Shown: positions 38,712-47,728, counted from the stretch's first letter. The stretch: 64,000 nt of DNA from Psychroflexus torquis ATCC 700755 (GCF_000153485.2 NC_018721.1:806001-870000); one strand, 5' to 3'. Notes: generated by a model from the sequence alone, not told the origin. A program made the numbers and translations.

Positions 38712-39145
38712 TTAAAACTGATATTTGATGATTTTGTTGAGACTTTCAATAATTTTAGACAATTTATCACTATTAAAAGTACCTAGTTTGTTTTTAAACC
38801 GTTCTTTTGAAATAGAGTGAAAATGAACCGTCATTGTTTCAGACTTCTTAGATAATCCATTGATTTTATTTGGCGAAACAAATAGGTTGCCACGATAATT
38901 TTTCAATTTAAAATTTTAGGACAAATGATCCCTGTTTTCAAATTTCCTGAAATAATCACAGATGGTCTTCTGTTGCTTTGTTCACTTCCTGTTATCGTAT
39001 CGAGATAAACAGCTCTGTCCAATTGTTCTAAGTAAATTTCTAATTCCATTTCAATACTCATATTTTTCAGCATCTTATAGTCCATCGAAGCTATAAGCTG
39101 CTCCTGAAGTAATTTATCAGGTAATGACGATGTGAATGTGCTCAC
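38712..39145 (-). pseudogene. decayed RHH antitoxin-MazF/PemK toxin module
   Basis: The first frame (38903-39145) begins with an RHH-antitoxin-like piece (STFTSSLPDKLLQEQ, MSIEMELEIYLEQLDRA) and passes directly into the middle of a MazF/PemK toxin (GSEQSNRRPSVIISGN, IICP). A deletion has removed the antitoxin end and the toxin start. A one-base shift near 38915 then moves to a second frame (38712-38906) with the toxin C-terminus, NYRGNLFVSPNKINGLSKKS. No functional toxin or antitoxin remains. It lies between paaJ and paaZ. Confidence 0.8.
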
Positions 39146-39182
39146 AAAAATAATTTTATATTTAATATTCTAAAACAAAAAC

Positions 39183-40388
39183 TTAGCTCACGTTTTCAAT
39201 TACTGCCGCGTAACCTTGTCCTACACCAACACACATGGTCACTAGGGCATATTTTTTTCCAGTTAATTTTAATTCTAAAGCTGCTGAATAGACTAATCGG
39301 GCTCCTGTTACCCCAAGAGGGTGGCCAATGGCAATTGCCCCTCCATTAGGATTAATTCTAGCATCATCATCTTTTAAGCCCCAAGCTCTTATACAAGCTA
39401 GAGATTGCGCAGCAAAAGCTTCATTTAACTCAATAATGTCCATGTCTTCCATTTTTAGACCAGCTTTTGCCAAGGCTTTGTTAGAAGCTTCCACGGGTCC
39501 AATACCCATGATTCTTGGTTCAACACCAACGACGGCAGAACTCAAAATTTTAGCCATAGGTTGAAGACCGTATTTTTTTACAGCATTTTCTGAAGCTATA
39601 ATTGTAGCAGCTGCTCCATCATTAAGGCCAGAAGAATTACCTGCCGTTACACTTCCACCTTTGCGGAATGCTGGTCCTAACTTACCCAAGATCTCCAATT
39701 GGGTTTGATGCTTTATAAATTCATCTTTATCAAATAAGATCGGATCTTTTTTCCGTTGTGGGATTTCTACGCCAATAATTTCTTTAGACAGTCTGCCATT
39801 TTCTTGAGCTTTGGTAGCCTTCATTTGAGAGCGATATGCAAAAATATCTTGGTCCTCTCGTGAAATTTTATGCATGTCCACAAGGTTTTCTGCGGTAACG
39901 CCCATACCATCTGTCCCATAAGACTCTTCCATTTTTGGATTGATAAATCTCCATCCAAAGCTTGTGTCGTACATTTTAGCATCATTTCCATAAGCCGAAG
40001 AGGGTTTTGTTATGGCATAGGGTCCTCGAGTCATATGCTCAACACCACCTGCTATAAAGAGGTCGCCATCTCCTGCTTTTATTGCTCTATTTGCATGTAT
40101 AATAGCAGAAAGTCCACTACTACACAATCGGTTGACGGTTTCACCTGGAACGGTAAAAGGTAAACCAGCTAACAGCGAACACATGCGAGCTACATTTCGA
40201 TTGTCTTCCCCAGCTTGATTAGCACATCCTAAAATCACATCATCATAAGCTTTTTTGGGAATATTAGGATTCCGCTTTACTACTTCTTTAATAACTAAAG
40301 CTCCTAAATCGTCTACCCTTAATGGAGACAGGGCTCCCTTATAATTTCCTATTGGCGTTCTTATGCCATCTATAATGTATGCGTCCAT
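39183..40388 (-). CDS. paaJ: 3-oxoadipyl-CoA/3-oxo-5,6-dehydrosuberyl-CoA thiolase
   Basis: 401-residue thiolase with the acyl-accepting Cys89 (NRLCSSGL), NEAFAAQSL, GHPLGVTGAR and the second catalytic Cys in CVGVGQG. The length and segment IRTPIGNYKGALSPLRVDDL fit the PcaF/PaaJ group, which cleaves the last intermediates of phenylacetate breakdown to acetyl-CoA and succinyl-CoA. It is flanked by paaI and the toxin remnant within the operon. Confidence 0.93.
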   Translation of the reverse strand: MDAYIIDGIRTPIGNYKGALSPLRVDDLGALVIKEVVKRNPNIPKKAYDDVILGCANQAGEDNRNVARMCSLLAGLPFTVPGETVNRLCSSGLSAIIHANRAIKAGDGDLFIAGGVEHMTRGPYAITKPSSAYGNDAKMYDTSFGWRFINPKMEESYGTDGMGVTAENLVDMHKISREDQDIFAYRSQMKATKAQENGRLSKEIIGVEIPQRKKDPILFDKDEFIKHQTQLEILGKLGPAFRKGGSVTAGNSSGLNDGAAATIIASENAVKKYGLQPMAKILSSAVVGVEPRIMGIGPVEASNKALAKAGLKMEDMDIIELNEAFAAQSLACIRAWGLKDDDARINPNGGAIAIGHPLGVTGARLVYSAALELKLTGKKYALVTMCVGVGQGYAAVIENVS

Positions 40389-40428
40389 ATTTTATTATTA
40401 TCTAAAAGTAAATTCAATTATTAATGTT

Positions 40429-40833
40429 TTACTCCCATTCTTTAGAAGTTCTGTAAACAACTCCCTTAAATAAGGCTACTATTTGTTCTCCTTTTTTTAG
40501 TTCAACGATGTGAAATCCTAGCTTATTTTTGGTCACTTCAACTATGGATTCTGCTGTGATATAATCATTTTCATGTAAGGCTTCTATATGGTTAATCGAG
40601 GTTTCTATAGAGACCGCATAGTTTCCGTGGGTATTCGCAGCAAAACCGAAGGCTGTATCTGCTAAAGAATAGGTAATCCCACCATGGGCTTTTTGCATAG
40701 AATTCAGCATTTCCCTTCTTATTTTTAAGCCTACCTTACATTTTCCTAGGCTAATTTCCAAAATTTCAACGCCTAACCAAGAACTAAAGGCATCTTGGGA
40801 AAGCATTTTTTCAGGTATGGTAGTTGGTTTCAT
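40429..40833 (-). CDS. paaI: hydroxyphenylacetyl-CoA thioesterase
   Basis: 134-residue hotdog-fold protein with AHGGITYSLADTAFGFAAN, the PaaI active-site stretch (His-Gly-Gly and Asp). It removes CoA from stalled ring-hydroxylated intermediates, protecting the CoA pool. It lies 25 bp downstream of paaH and is read in the same direction. Confidence 0.93.
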   Translation of the reverse strand: MKPTTIPEKMLSQDAFSSWLGVEILEISLGKCKVGLKIRREMLNSMQKAHGGITYSLADTAFGFAANTHGNYAVSIETSINHIEALHENDYITAESIVEVTKNKLGFHIVELKKGEQIVALFKGVVYRTSKEWE

Positions 40834-40857
40834 AAGTTGATTGGTATGTTTAAATTC

Positions 40858-42036
40858 CTAGATCTCAAACACTTTATTTTCTTTATTTAATTGACGAAGC
40901 AACGGGCTACATCTGTAGCGATCTTCTCTATACGTATCATACAGAAAATCCATCTGTTCTACGCACCAATCGATTCTTTTTTTATTGGCCCAGCTCAGTA
41001 AGCCTTTCGGATAATTAACACCCTTGGTCATCGCCAAATCAATGTCTTTAGCCGTGGCAATATTTAAAGATAAGGCATCAGCAGCTTCATTAATAAGCAT
41101 AACAAGGATTCTATTAAAGATTTTTTCACCTTGAGCTTTATCCTTTACAGGGGGTATCTTCTTAGCATTTTCTGAGTAGTTATAAAATCCCTTTCCAGAT
41201 TTCCTACCTAAATATCCTGCTTCAGCATACCGTTTTTGTGTTAAAGAGGGCTTGTAACGCGGATCGTAATAAAAGGCTGTAAAAACAGTTTCTGTTACGG
41301 TGTAGTTCACATCATTACCAATAAAATCCATCAGTTGAAAAGGCCCCATCCTAAACCCTCCAAGCTCTTTCATAGCCCAGTCTATAGTTGCAAAACCGGC
41401 TTCCCCTTCTGGTAGTCCTGCGAAACCTTCTTCATAGATCCGCAGCGCTTCTCCATAAAAAGGCCTAGCCACTCGATTCACAATAAATCCAGGAGTGTCT
41501 TTTGCTTTAACCGCTATTTTCTTCCAACTCTCGATAATAGAAAACACATCTTCAAATACCTTACTCGAGGTTTGCACAGCTGGCACCACTTCTACCAAGG
41601 GCATTAATGGAGCAGGATTAAAAAAGTGAATCCCAATGCATCGTTCTGGTTTTTCTAAGGCAGAAGCTATAGACGCTATGGAAAGCGAGGAGGTGTTACT
41701 AGCTATTATCGCTTCGTCAGATTGATAGCTCTCCAGTTCTTTAAAGACCTTTTGTTTAATGTCTAGATTCTCGACGATCGCTTCGATGGTTAAATCGGCA
41801 TCCGATAAATCTTTTAGGCTTTCCACATAAGTGATGTTGGACTGTATCCTCGTTTTTTCTATGTCATCTATACGTCCTTTTTCAATCAAACGATTGAGTA
41901 TTTTCTCTAAAGACTGCTTCGCCTTTTCTAAAGCTTCCTTTTTTGTATCGTAAATTTTTACGCGACACTCAGCTGTTGCAGCGACTTGAGCAATACCACT
42001 TCCCATGGTTCCACTTCCTATAATAGCTATGTTCAT
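40858..42036 (-). CDS. paaH: 3-hydroxyadipyl-CoA dehydrogenase
   Basis: 392 residues with the NAD+ motif GSGTMGSGIAQVAA (7-20), the conserved HFFNPAPLMPLVEVV stretch (catalytic His-Glu pair region) and two C-terminal 3HCDH domains (PGFIVNRVARPFYGEALRI and a second from about 290). It oxidises 3-hydroxyadipyl-CoA. Length matches single-function bacterial PaaH-like enzymes with a duplicated C-terminal domain. Confidence 0.9.
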   Translation of the reverse strand: MNIAIIGSGTMGSGIAQVAATAECRVKIYDTKKEALEKAKQSLEKILNRLIEKGRIDDIEKTRIQSNITYVESLKDLSDADLTIEAIVENLDIKQKVFKELESYQSDEAIIASNTSSLSIASIASALEKPERCIGIHFFNPAPLMPLVEVVPAVQTSSKVFEDVFSIIESWKKIAVKAKDTPGFIVNRVARPFYGEALRIYEEGFAGLPEGEAGFATIDWAMKELGGFRMGPFQLMDFIGNDVNYTVTETVFTAFYYDPRYKPSLTQKRYAEAGYLGRKSGKGFYNYSENAKKIPPVKDKAQGEKIFNRILVMLINEAADALSLNIATAKDIDLAMTKGVNYPKGLLSWANKKRIDWCVEQMDFLYDTYREDRYRCSPLLRQLNKENKVFEI

Positions 42037-42135
42037 AAACTGAAATATTGAATATCGAATAATTAATTCTCAATTATAAAGTTTTAATTATTCAATGAGT
42101 GTTTTAATTAGTTTGTAATTTTTAGATATCGAATT

Positions 42136-42501
42136 CTATTTATTTTTTTGTTCTGATGTTCTAATACTAGTAACAAATATGGCTATCAATTGATTGTTTT
42201 CTTCTAATAATTCGTCCAACTTTTTAAAGTTTTCAATCAATTCTGCTCCCTTTTGGATTTTTAAATTTACTAATGACTCCCTTAATTCTTTTAAACACAA
42301 ACGCATTTTATGTAAAAAATCTCGTGGAGATTCTGCACTCTGCGCTTCTCCATAGTTTAAAGCGGCCGATGTGGTTGATCTAATTAATTGTTTAGCCAAG
42401 TGTTGAGAAGCAAAAGATCCATTCAAATTGCCAGAAACAAGAATCACGTTTACCGAGAAATTAATTAAACGATTTTCAATATCATATTTGTATTTACTCA
42501 T
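42136..42501 (-). CDS. four-helix bundle protein (second copy of the family)
   Basis: 121 residues: ENRLINFSVNVILVSGNLNG, then LAKQLIRSTTSAALNYGEAQ, then a KMRLCLKELRESLVNLKIQK helix. It is the same small family as 32031-32378 but not a recent duplicate. It lies in the gap between paaG and paaH with direct repeats AATTATTCAA(T)GAGT on either side (42086-42100 and 42508-42521). Function unknown. Confidence 0.82.
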   Translation of the reverse strand: MSKYKYDIENRLINFSVNVILVSGNLNGSFASQHLAKQLIRSTTSAALNYGEAQSAESPRDFLHKMRLCLKELRESLVNLKIQKGAELIENFKKLDELLEENNQLIAIFVTSIRTSEQKNK

Positions 42502-42569
42502 ATTTAAAATTATTCAAGAGTCAATTTTTCACTTCGACATTCAGTAATCAATGTTCTAAGTTCTGTATT

Positions 42570-42780
42570 AGGTATTCCTTATTCAGCATTCGTTATTCAG
42601 CATTCTCTATTTTGCATTCTCTATTCAAAATTCGTTATTCGTTATTCAGCATTCTCTATTCAATATTCGGCATTCATTATTCTCTATTCAGCATTCCCTA
42701 TTCAGCATTCATTATTTTCTATTCAGCATTCGTTATTCAGCATTCGTTATTCAGCATTCCTTATTCAGCATTCAATATTC
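42570..42780. repeat. 14-bp tandem repeat array
   Basis: About 15 imperfect units of CAGCATTCGTTATT, most regular at 42722-42778. The array ends exactly where the paaG stop codon begins. No spacers or leader as in CRISPR. Such variable arrays are prone to slippage; here it separates paaG from the four-helix-bundle gene. Confidence 0.85.
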
Positions 42781-43563
42781 TTACTTCCCTTTAAATTCAG
42801 GCTTGCGTTTCTCCATAAAGGCGGCAACTCCCTCTTCATAATCCTCTGTAGACGCGGCTGCGATTTGATACTCCGATTCTAGTGCTAATTGTTCTTCTAA
42901 GGTGTTATTGAAAGATTTATTAAGTGCTTTTTTGGTGTATGCCAAGGCTTTTGTGGGCATCTTTGATACTTTTTTAGCTAAACTTTCCACTTCCTCATGA
43001 AAGGTTTCTGTAGAAAAATATTTATAAATCATCCCCATGCGCTCAGCTTCCACAGCATCTACTTTATCCCCAAGCATTGCAAGAGCGGATGCCCTTTGAA
43101 ACCCGATTAACCGGGGTAGAAAAAATGTTCCTGCTGAATCTGGAATTAAACCAATTTTAGAAAAAGCTTGTATAAAGCTTGCTTCTTCCGAGGCTACTAC
43201 TATATCGCAGGCTAAAGCAATATTAGCTCCTGCACCAGCGGCGACTCCATTAACAGCAGCGATCACTGGCTTTTCTATATTTCTGATTCTGGTGATAATC
43301 GGATTGTAATGGTCGTCCAAGATCTTTTTAAACCCAGGATTTTGTTCGGGGTCTGTGATTTCTTGTAAATCTTGACCTGCACAAAAAGCTTTGCCTTCTC
43401 CAGCAAGCACTATAGCTCGAACCTCATCATTGCTGCTGCAATCGTCTAAAGTTTTCTGTAGGTTGAAAGCCATTTCTCTGTTGAAGCTATTGTATTTCTT
43501 AGGCCTATTGAACTTAATATAGGCGACTTGATCTTGTATATTTAGTAAAATACTGGAATCCAT
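42781..43563 (-). CDS. paaG: 1,2-epoxyphenylacetyl-CoA isomerase
   Basis: 260-residue crotonase-fold enzyme. FCAGQDLQEI and GVAAGAGANIALACD form the oxyanion hole. SKIGLIPDSAGTFFLPRLIG carries the Asp typical of PaaG in place of the hydratase Glu. It isomerises the ring epoxide to oxepin-CoA, the step between the PaaABCE oxygenase and PaaZ. Confidence 0.88.
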   Translation of the reverse strand: MDSSILLNIQDQVAYIKFNRPKKYNSFNREMAFNLQKTLDDCSSNDEVRAIVLAGEGKAFCAGQDLQEITDPEQNPGFKKILDDHYNPIITRIRNIEKPVIAAVNGVAAGAGANIALACDIVVASEEASFIQAFSKIGLIPDSAGTFFLPRLIGFQRASALAMLGDKVDAVEAERMGMIYKYFSTETFHEEVESLAKKVSKMPTKALAYTKKALNKSFNNTLEEQLALESEYQIAAASTEDYEEGVAAFMEKRKPEFKGK

Positions 43564-43704
43564 TATTTTAGAATTTTTTATGAATTTATAGATCGAAAAG
43601 TTACGAAATTGAGACGTAACTAATTTGAATTTTTAGCTGAGCTTTAGAACTAGAAAACTGAAAGTCACTTAAAAAATTGTAGTTAAATAACTTTGTAAAA
43701 AGCC

Positions 43705-43831
43705 GTTTCAGAGAAGCCTCGGTTAGGGATTGAGGCCTTTGTTGGAGCTCTTCTCGTTTTTGATGAGAAAGCGACGGGCGAAAGCGCGACCCCTCCCGAT
43801 AGCGATAGTTATGAGAGGGGAAACCGCCAAA
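43705..43831. repeat. hairpin-rich intergenic element, inverse orientation
   Basis: Between paaD and paaG. Contains GGTTAGGGATTGAGGCC at one end and GGGGAAACCGCC at the other, with stems CTTCTC/GAGAAAG and CCCTC/GAGGG. Its complement opens ATTTGGCGGTTT and closes CTCAATCCCTAACC, similar in layout to the elements at 4340-4493 and 15060-15215. I see no ORF. The rest of 43564-43836 is AT-rich and unremarkable. Confidence 0.5.
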
Positions 43832-43836
43832 TTATT

Positions 43837-44334
43837 TTAAGTTAGACATTTGAAATAATCGAAAGTCTCTTCGCAATCCTCACATTTAAACATGGCCTTG
43901 CAAGCTGTAGAACCAAATTGACTCACCAGTCTTGTATTCTTAGACTCACACTGTGGACAAGAAATGACCCGTTTATTTCCTAACAAAGCCTCCTTATCTG
44001 AAGTGGCGTCCATTGGAGGGGCTATCCCATAATCTCTTAGAGCTTGCTTTCCTTCATCGGTCATCCAATCGGTAGTCCAAGCTGGAGATAAAATGAGTTT
44101 AACTTTTGGAATGTAACCGTGTTTCTTGAGTTCTGTTTTGATATCATCTCCTATTACATCCATAGCAGGACAACCACTGTAGGTGGGAGTAATTTCAACA
44201 AAAACGTTTTCCCCCTTTAAATATGCTGACCTTACAACACCTAAGTCGATAATGGAAAGCACGGGGATTTCTGGATCCGGAACTGATTTGAGGATCGAAA
44301 AGAGTTCTGCTTCTATGTATACATCTTCAGTCAA
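43837..44334 (-). CDS. paaD: phenylacetyl-CoA epoxidase complex, PaaD subunit
   Basis: 165 residues: an N-terminal MIP18-like domain (VPDPEIPVLSIIDLGVVRSA) and a C-terminal zinc ribbon (CPQCESKNTRL and CEDCEETFDYFKC). PaaD is needed for maturation of the epoxidase, probably iron-sulfur assembly of PaaE. The start is TTG (44332-44334); a stop lies two codons upstream and no in-frame ATG exists until deep in the protein, so a TTG start is the only option. Confidence 0.9.
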   Translation of the reverse strand: MTEDVYIEAELFSILKSVPDPEIPVLSIIDLGVVRSAYLKGENVFVEITPTYSGCPAMDVIGDDIKTELKKHGYIPKVKLILSPAWTTDWMTDEGKQALRDYGIAPPMDATSDKEALLGNKRVISCPQCESKNTRLVSQFGSTACKAMFKCEDCEETFDYFKCLT

Positions 44335-44423
44335 AAGCTATAGTGAATTTAGAAGTTTATAAATAAAATTGCTGGAACAATACTTTTAATTTTAAGTATC
44401 CAACTCAATTTAAGACCTAAGAC

Positions 44424-45179
44424 TTACCATTTCATATCTGGGTAAGTGCGTTGCATAAACTGCATGTCGGATAAAATATATCCCATATGTTCTGAATGTA
44501 TTCCTTTTTTCCCTCCTTTTTGGAAATATTCTACCTCGGGGATTTGAAGTTTACATTCTTTAAGTAAACTATTTACCACTGTGTAATACTCAGATTTCAA
44601 CGTTGAATTATCAACTCCAAAACCAGCATCAGCAACAACTTGGTCATCTTTTGTCATATGAAACAATTCATCGGTAAACACCCATAAATCATTAACGGCC
44701 TGTTGTGTTTTCTGTTTACTTTCTTTAGTTCCATCTCCAAGCCTTTTTAACCAATCTCCAGAAAATCGCTTGTGATAGGACACTTCTTTTAAACTCTTTT
44801 TAGCGATAGCTTGAAAGTTGACATTCTTGGATTTCTCTAGTTCTTTTAAAAGTAAATAATGAAACACGTCAAAGAAATACTGTCGGACAATGACATAAGC
44901 GAAATCTGTATTTGGCTGTTCTACCAAAAGGACATTTTTATATTCTCTTTCTTTTCTTAAAAAAGCCACATCATCTTCAGTGATATCTTTTAGGGACAAT
45001 TCGGCTACATATTGATAATAGCTTCGAGTTTGCCCTAATAAATCCAAGGCTATATTTGTTAATGCAATATCGGTTTCCAAAGTAGGCCCGTGACCGCACA
45101 ATTCTGAAATACGCTGACCTAAAATCATCGAGTTATCAGCGATACCATGGATATAATGTATTAAATTTTCATTTGTCAT
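44424..45179 (-). CDS. paaC: phenylacetyl-CoA epoxidase, PaaC subunit
   Basis: 251-residue ferritin-like protein with ALTNIALDLLGQTRSYYQYV, FAYVIVRQYFFDVFHYLLL and SYHKRFSGDWLKRLGDG, as in PaaC, the structural partner of the catalytic PaaA. Metal ligands are not expected in this subunit. It is in the paaEABCD order usual for Bacteroidota. Confidence 0.93.
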   Translation of the reverse strand: MTNENLIHYIHGIADNSMILGQRISELCGHGPTLETDIALTNIALDLLGQTRSYYQYVAELSLKDITEDDVAFLRKEREYKNVLLVEQPNTDFAYVIVRQYFFDVFHYLLLKELEKSKNVNFQAIAKKSLKEVSYHKRFSGDWLKRLGDGTKESKQKTQQAVNDLWVFTDELFHMTKDDQVVADAGFGVDNSTLKSEYYTVVNSLLKECKLQIPEVEYFQKGGKKGIHSEHMGYILSDMQFMQRTYPDMKW

Positions 45180-45218
45180 TTGATAGTGTCTTATAAAGTT
45201 GAAGGAAAAAACACCTTT

Positions 45219-45509
45219 CTACATGTGTTCAATATCGTCCGGTAAGTCATAAAATGTAGGATGACGATATGCTTTATCTGTTGCTGGTTCAAACATTTCT
45301 GCATTATCATCGGGATTGGAGGCTTTTATATTTTTGGACTCTACCACCCAAATACTTACGCCTTCATTTCTTCTCGTATAAACATCTCTCGCATTTTTGA
45401 GAGCCATCTCTGCATCTGGGGCATGTAAGCTTCCGAAATGGCGATGTTCTAAGCCATTTTTACTCCTTACAAATACTTCCCAAAGCTGCCAGTTCTTTTT
45501 CATACTCAT
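45219..45509 (-). CDS. paaB: phenylacetyl-CoA epoxidase, PaaB subunit
   Basis: 96 residues opening MSMKKNWQLWEVFVRSKNGL then EHRHFGSLHAPDAEMALKNA, the PaaB signature. PaaB bridges two PaaAC units. Full length for the family. Confidence 0.95.
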   Translation of the reverse strand: MSMKKNWQLWEVFVRSKNGLEHRHFGSLHAPDAEMALKNARDVYTRRNEGVSIWVVESKNIKASNPDDNAEMFEPATDKAYRHPTFYDLPDDIEHM

Positions 45510-45549
45510 TTTATAAATAATCGATTTTTAATCATTGTACTATTCTGAA

Positions 45550-46533
45550 TTACACAGCCTGTTTTGCCTCTTGGCTTTCGGCTTGTTTTTCAGCATAAGC
45601 TACAGCGGCATCTCTTACCCATTCTCCGTTATCCCAAGCATTTTTTCTAGCAGAGATTCTCTCCTTATTACACATCCCGTGACCTTTTACCACTTGCCAA
45701 AACTCTTCCCAGTCTATCTCTCCGAAATCGTAATGACCCGTTTCGTTATTGTATTTTAACTCTGAATCTGGGATGTTTAAGCCAATAATATCTGCTTGAG
45801 GAACCGTTTGGTCAATAAACTGTTGACGCAACTCATCATTCGACTTACGTTTGAGCTTCCATATCATGGATTGCTCCGTGTGTGTAGATTGCTCATCGGT
45901 TGGACCAAGCATCATTAAAGCTGGCCACCACCATCTATTCAAGGCATCTTGCGCCATGTCTTTTTGTTCTTGAGTTCCGTTACAAAGGGTCATCATGATC
46001 TCATAACCTTGTCTTTGGTGAAAACTCTCTTCTTTACAAACTCTCACCATTGCTCTGGCATAAGGTCCAAAAGAGGTACTACAAAGCGGCACCTGATTAA
46101 TAATTGCTGCGCCATCCACTAACCAGCCAATCGCACCCATATCTGCCCAAGTTAAAGTAGGGTAGTTAAATATGCTTGAATATTTTGCTTTACCAGAATG
46201 CAACTGCTCATAGAGTTCTTCTCTAGAAATTCCAAGGGTTTCACAAGCGGAATAAAGGTACAAACCATGACCTGCCTCATCTTGAACTTTAGCTAAAAGC
46301 GCTACTTTTCTCCTTAGAGACGGTGCACGTGAAATCCAATTTGCTTCTGGAAGCATTCCAACTATCTCAGAGTGGGCATGTTGGGAAATTTGACGGATAT
46401 GTGTTTTTCTATATTTTTCTGGCATCCAGTCTTTTGGTTCAATCTTTCCATCACGAGCAATCTTAGCATCAAACATCTCTTCCAAACTTCGGATTTGGTC
46501 AGCATTAGCAATCTTCTTTTCTGTATGACTCAT
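45550..46533 (-). CDS. paaA: phenylacetyl-CoA epoxidase, catalytic PaaA subunit
   Basis: 327-residue diiron ferritin-like oxygenase. [20 protein letters not shown] and [15 protein letters not shown] hold the two Glu-x-x-His motifs that bind iron. With PaaB, PaaC and PaaE it forms the ring 1,2-epoxide of phenylacetyl-CoA using O2. Second gene of the operon. Confidence 0.96.
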   Translation of the reverse strand: MSHTEKKIANADQIRSLEEMFDAKIARDGKIEPKDWMPEKYRKTHIRQISQHAHSEIVGMLPEANWISRAPSLRRKVALLAKVQDEAGHGLYLYSACETLGISREELYEQLHSGKAKYSSIFNYPTLTWADMGAIGWLVDGAAIINQVPLCSTSFGPYARAMVRVCKEESFHQRQGYEIMMTLCNGTQEQKDMAQDALNRWWWPALMMLGPTDEQSTHTEQSMIWKLKRKSNDELRQQFIDQTVPQADIIGLNIPDSELKYNNETGHYDFGEIDWEEFWQVVKGHGMCNKERISARKNAWDNGEWVRDAAVAYAEKQAESQEAKQAV

Positions 46534-46605
46534 AGCGTTTAGTTTTTAAAATTCAATTTTACTTTATCCTTTTTTATAATATGCCGCTGTTCGGCTATCT
46601 AAGTT

Positions 46606-47679
46606 TTAGACATCAAAATCAACAGTAACCTTATCTGATGTTGGAACCGCTTGACAACTCAAAATATAATTTTGAGCTACTTCGTTTTTATCCAAGGCAT
46701 AATTGACTTTCATCTCTGCTTGACCTTCCATCACTCTGCATTTACAGGTACTACACACACCACCCTTACAAGCGAAGGGCAAATCTGCTCCAGCTGCTAA
46801 AGCAGCATCTAAAATATTATCAAAGTCCTTGGTCATTGCAAAGTGAAACTCTTTCCCACCGTCTAAGATAGTAATTTGAGTGCCATCTATCCTTTTGGCC
46901 ATTGCTGCTTCTGTACGCTTCTTATCTTCTTCAGAAAGGCCTGTTACAAAAAGTTCATAATGAATATGATCTTTACTTAACCCCAAGGTAGCCAATTCAT
47001 CTCGGATCATAAAAATCATCTTCTCAGGTCCACAGATAAAAGTCTCATCGACTTGCTCAATATCAAAAACAGTATTGGCTAAAGTTTGGATTTTCTCTGG
47101 TGTAAATCTTCCGTTGAGAAGTTCTATATCCCTTTGTTCTCTCGTTAAAAAATAGAAAATTTCAACTCTTCCAAAATATCGATTTCGCAATTGTTCTATT
47201 TCTTCTTTAAATATAATAGATTTTGCATTCTTATTTAAATAAAACAGCTTGCAATTCGCTTTTGGCTCTTTGGCGAGGTGAGTTTTAAGCATTGACAAAA
47301 CAGGCGTAATGCCACTACCAGCTGCAAAAAATAAAAAGGTTTTTTCTTTATGATCGTCCACCCCAACTCCAAATTCTCCACTCGGCGGCATGACTTCCAA
47401 AATATCATTAGCTTTCAACTCCTGGTTGACAAATGTTGAAAATTTACCTTCAAAAATTTGCTTAACGGCAACTTTCCATTCGTCATCCACAGGACTAGAA
47501 CACAAGGAGTAAGACCGCCTGACGTCTTCTCCGTTGATATCTTTTTTTAAAGTTAGATGCTGACCCTGCTGGTATCTAAACTCATTCTTTAACTCTGCGG
47601 GAATATCGAAGGTCACTACTGAACACTCTTCAGTCTCCTTATAAACTTCTTTTACCTTAATCGGAAAAAAACTAGCCAT
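46606..47679 (-). CDS. paaE: phenylacetyl-CoA epoxidase reductase PaaE
   Basis: 357 residues: FAD domain (RRSYSLCSSP), NAD(P) domain (FAAGSGITPVLSMLKTHL, CGPEKMIFMIRDEL) and a C-terminal [2Fe-2S] domain (ACKGGVCSTCKCRV and a fourth Cys in LSCQAVP). It feeds electrons from NADPH to PaaA. First gene of the operon; a promoter with an overlapping palindrome starts 19 bp upstream of its ATG. Confidence 0.95.
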   Translation of the reverse strand: MASFFPIKVKEVYKETEECSVVTFDIPAELKNEFRYQQGQHLTLKKDINGEDVRRSYSLCSSPVDDEWKVAVKQIFEGKFSTFVNQELKANDILEVMPPSGEFGVGVDDHKEKTFLFFAAGSGITPVLSMLKTHLAKEPKANCKLFYLNKNAKSIIFKEEIEQLRNRYFGRVEIFYFLTREQRDIELLNGRFTPEKIQTLANTVFDIEQVDETFICGPEKMIFMIRDELATLGLSKDHIHYELFVTGLSEEDKKRTEAAMAKRIDGTQITILDGGKEFHFAMTKDFDNILDAALAAGADLPFACKGGVCSTCKCRVMEGQAEMKVNYALDKNEVAQNYILSCQAVPTSDKVTVDFDV

Positions 47680-47697
47680 TAATTATCAATTTATAAA

Positions 47698-47728
47698 CAA
47701 AACTAACGATTGTTAGTTTATAAACAAA
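47698..47728 (-). promoter_or_regulatory. paa operon promoter with overlapping TetR/PaaR-like operator
   Basis: Minus strand: TTTG (47725-47728), 19 bp, then TAGTTTTG (47698-47705), a full match to the Bacteroidota promoter TTG-N17-23-TAnnTTTG. The inverted repeat AACTAAC-GATT-GTTAGTT (47701-47718) fills the spacer and covers part of the -7 box, so a bound protein would block polymerase. Its core CTAACGATTGTTAG differs at one place from CNAACGNNCGTTNG, which I recall as the site of the TetR-type PaaR of Thermus. Confidence 0.75.

Noticed and set aside
42570..42780. Possible CRISPR array
   Set aside because: Units of 14 bp follow each other with no spacers, and no cas gene is in the window.
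42612..42794. A 60-codon plus-strand ORF (repeated SLFSI/YSAF)
   Set aside because: It is a translation of the 14-bp tandem array and has no start context or homology; repeats, not protein.
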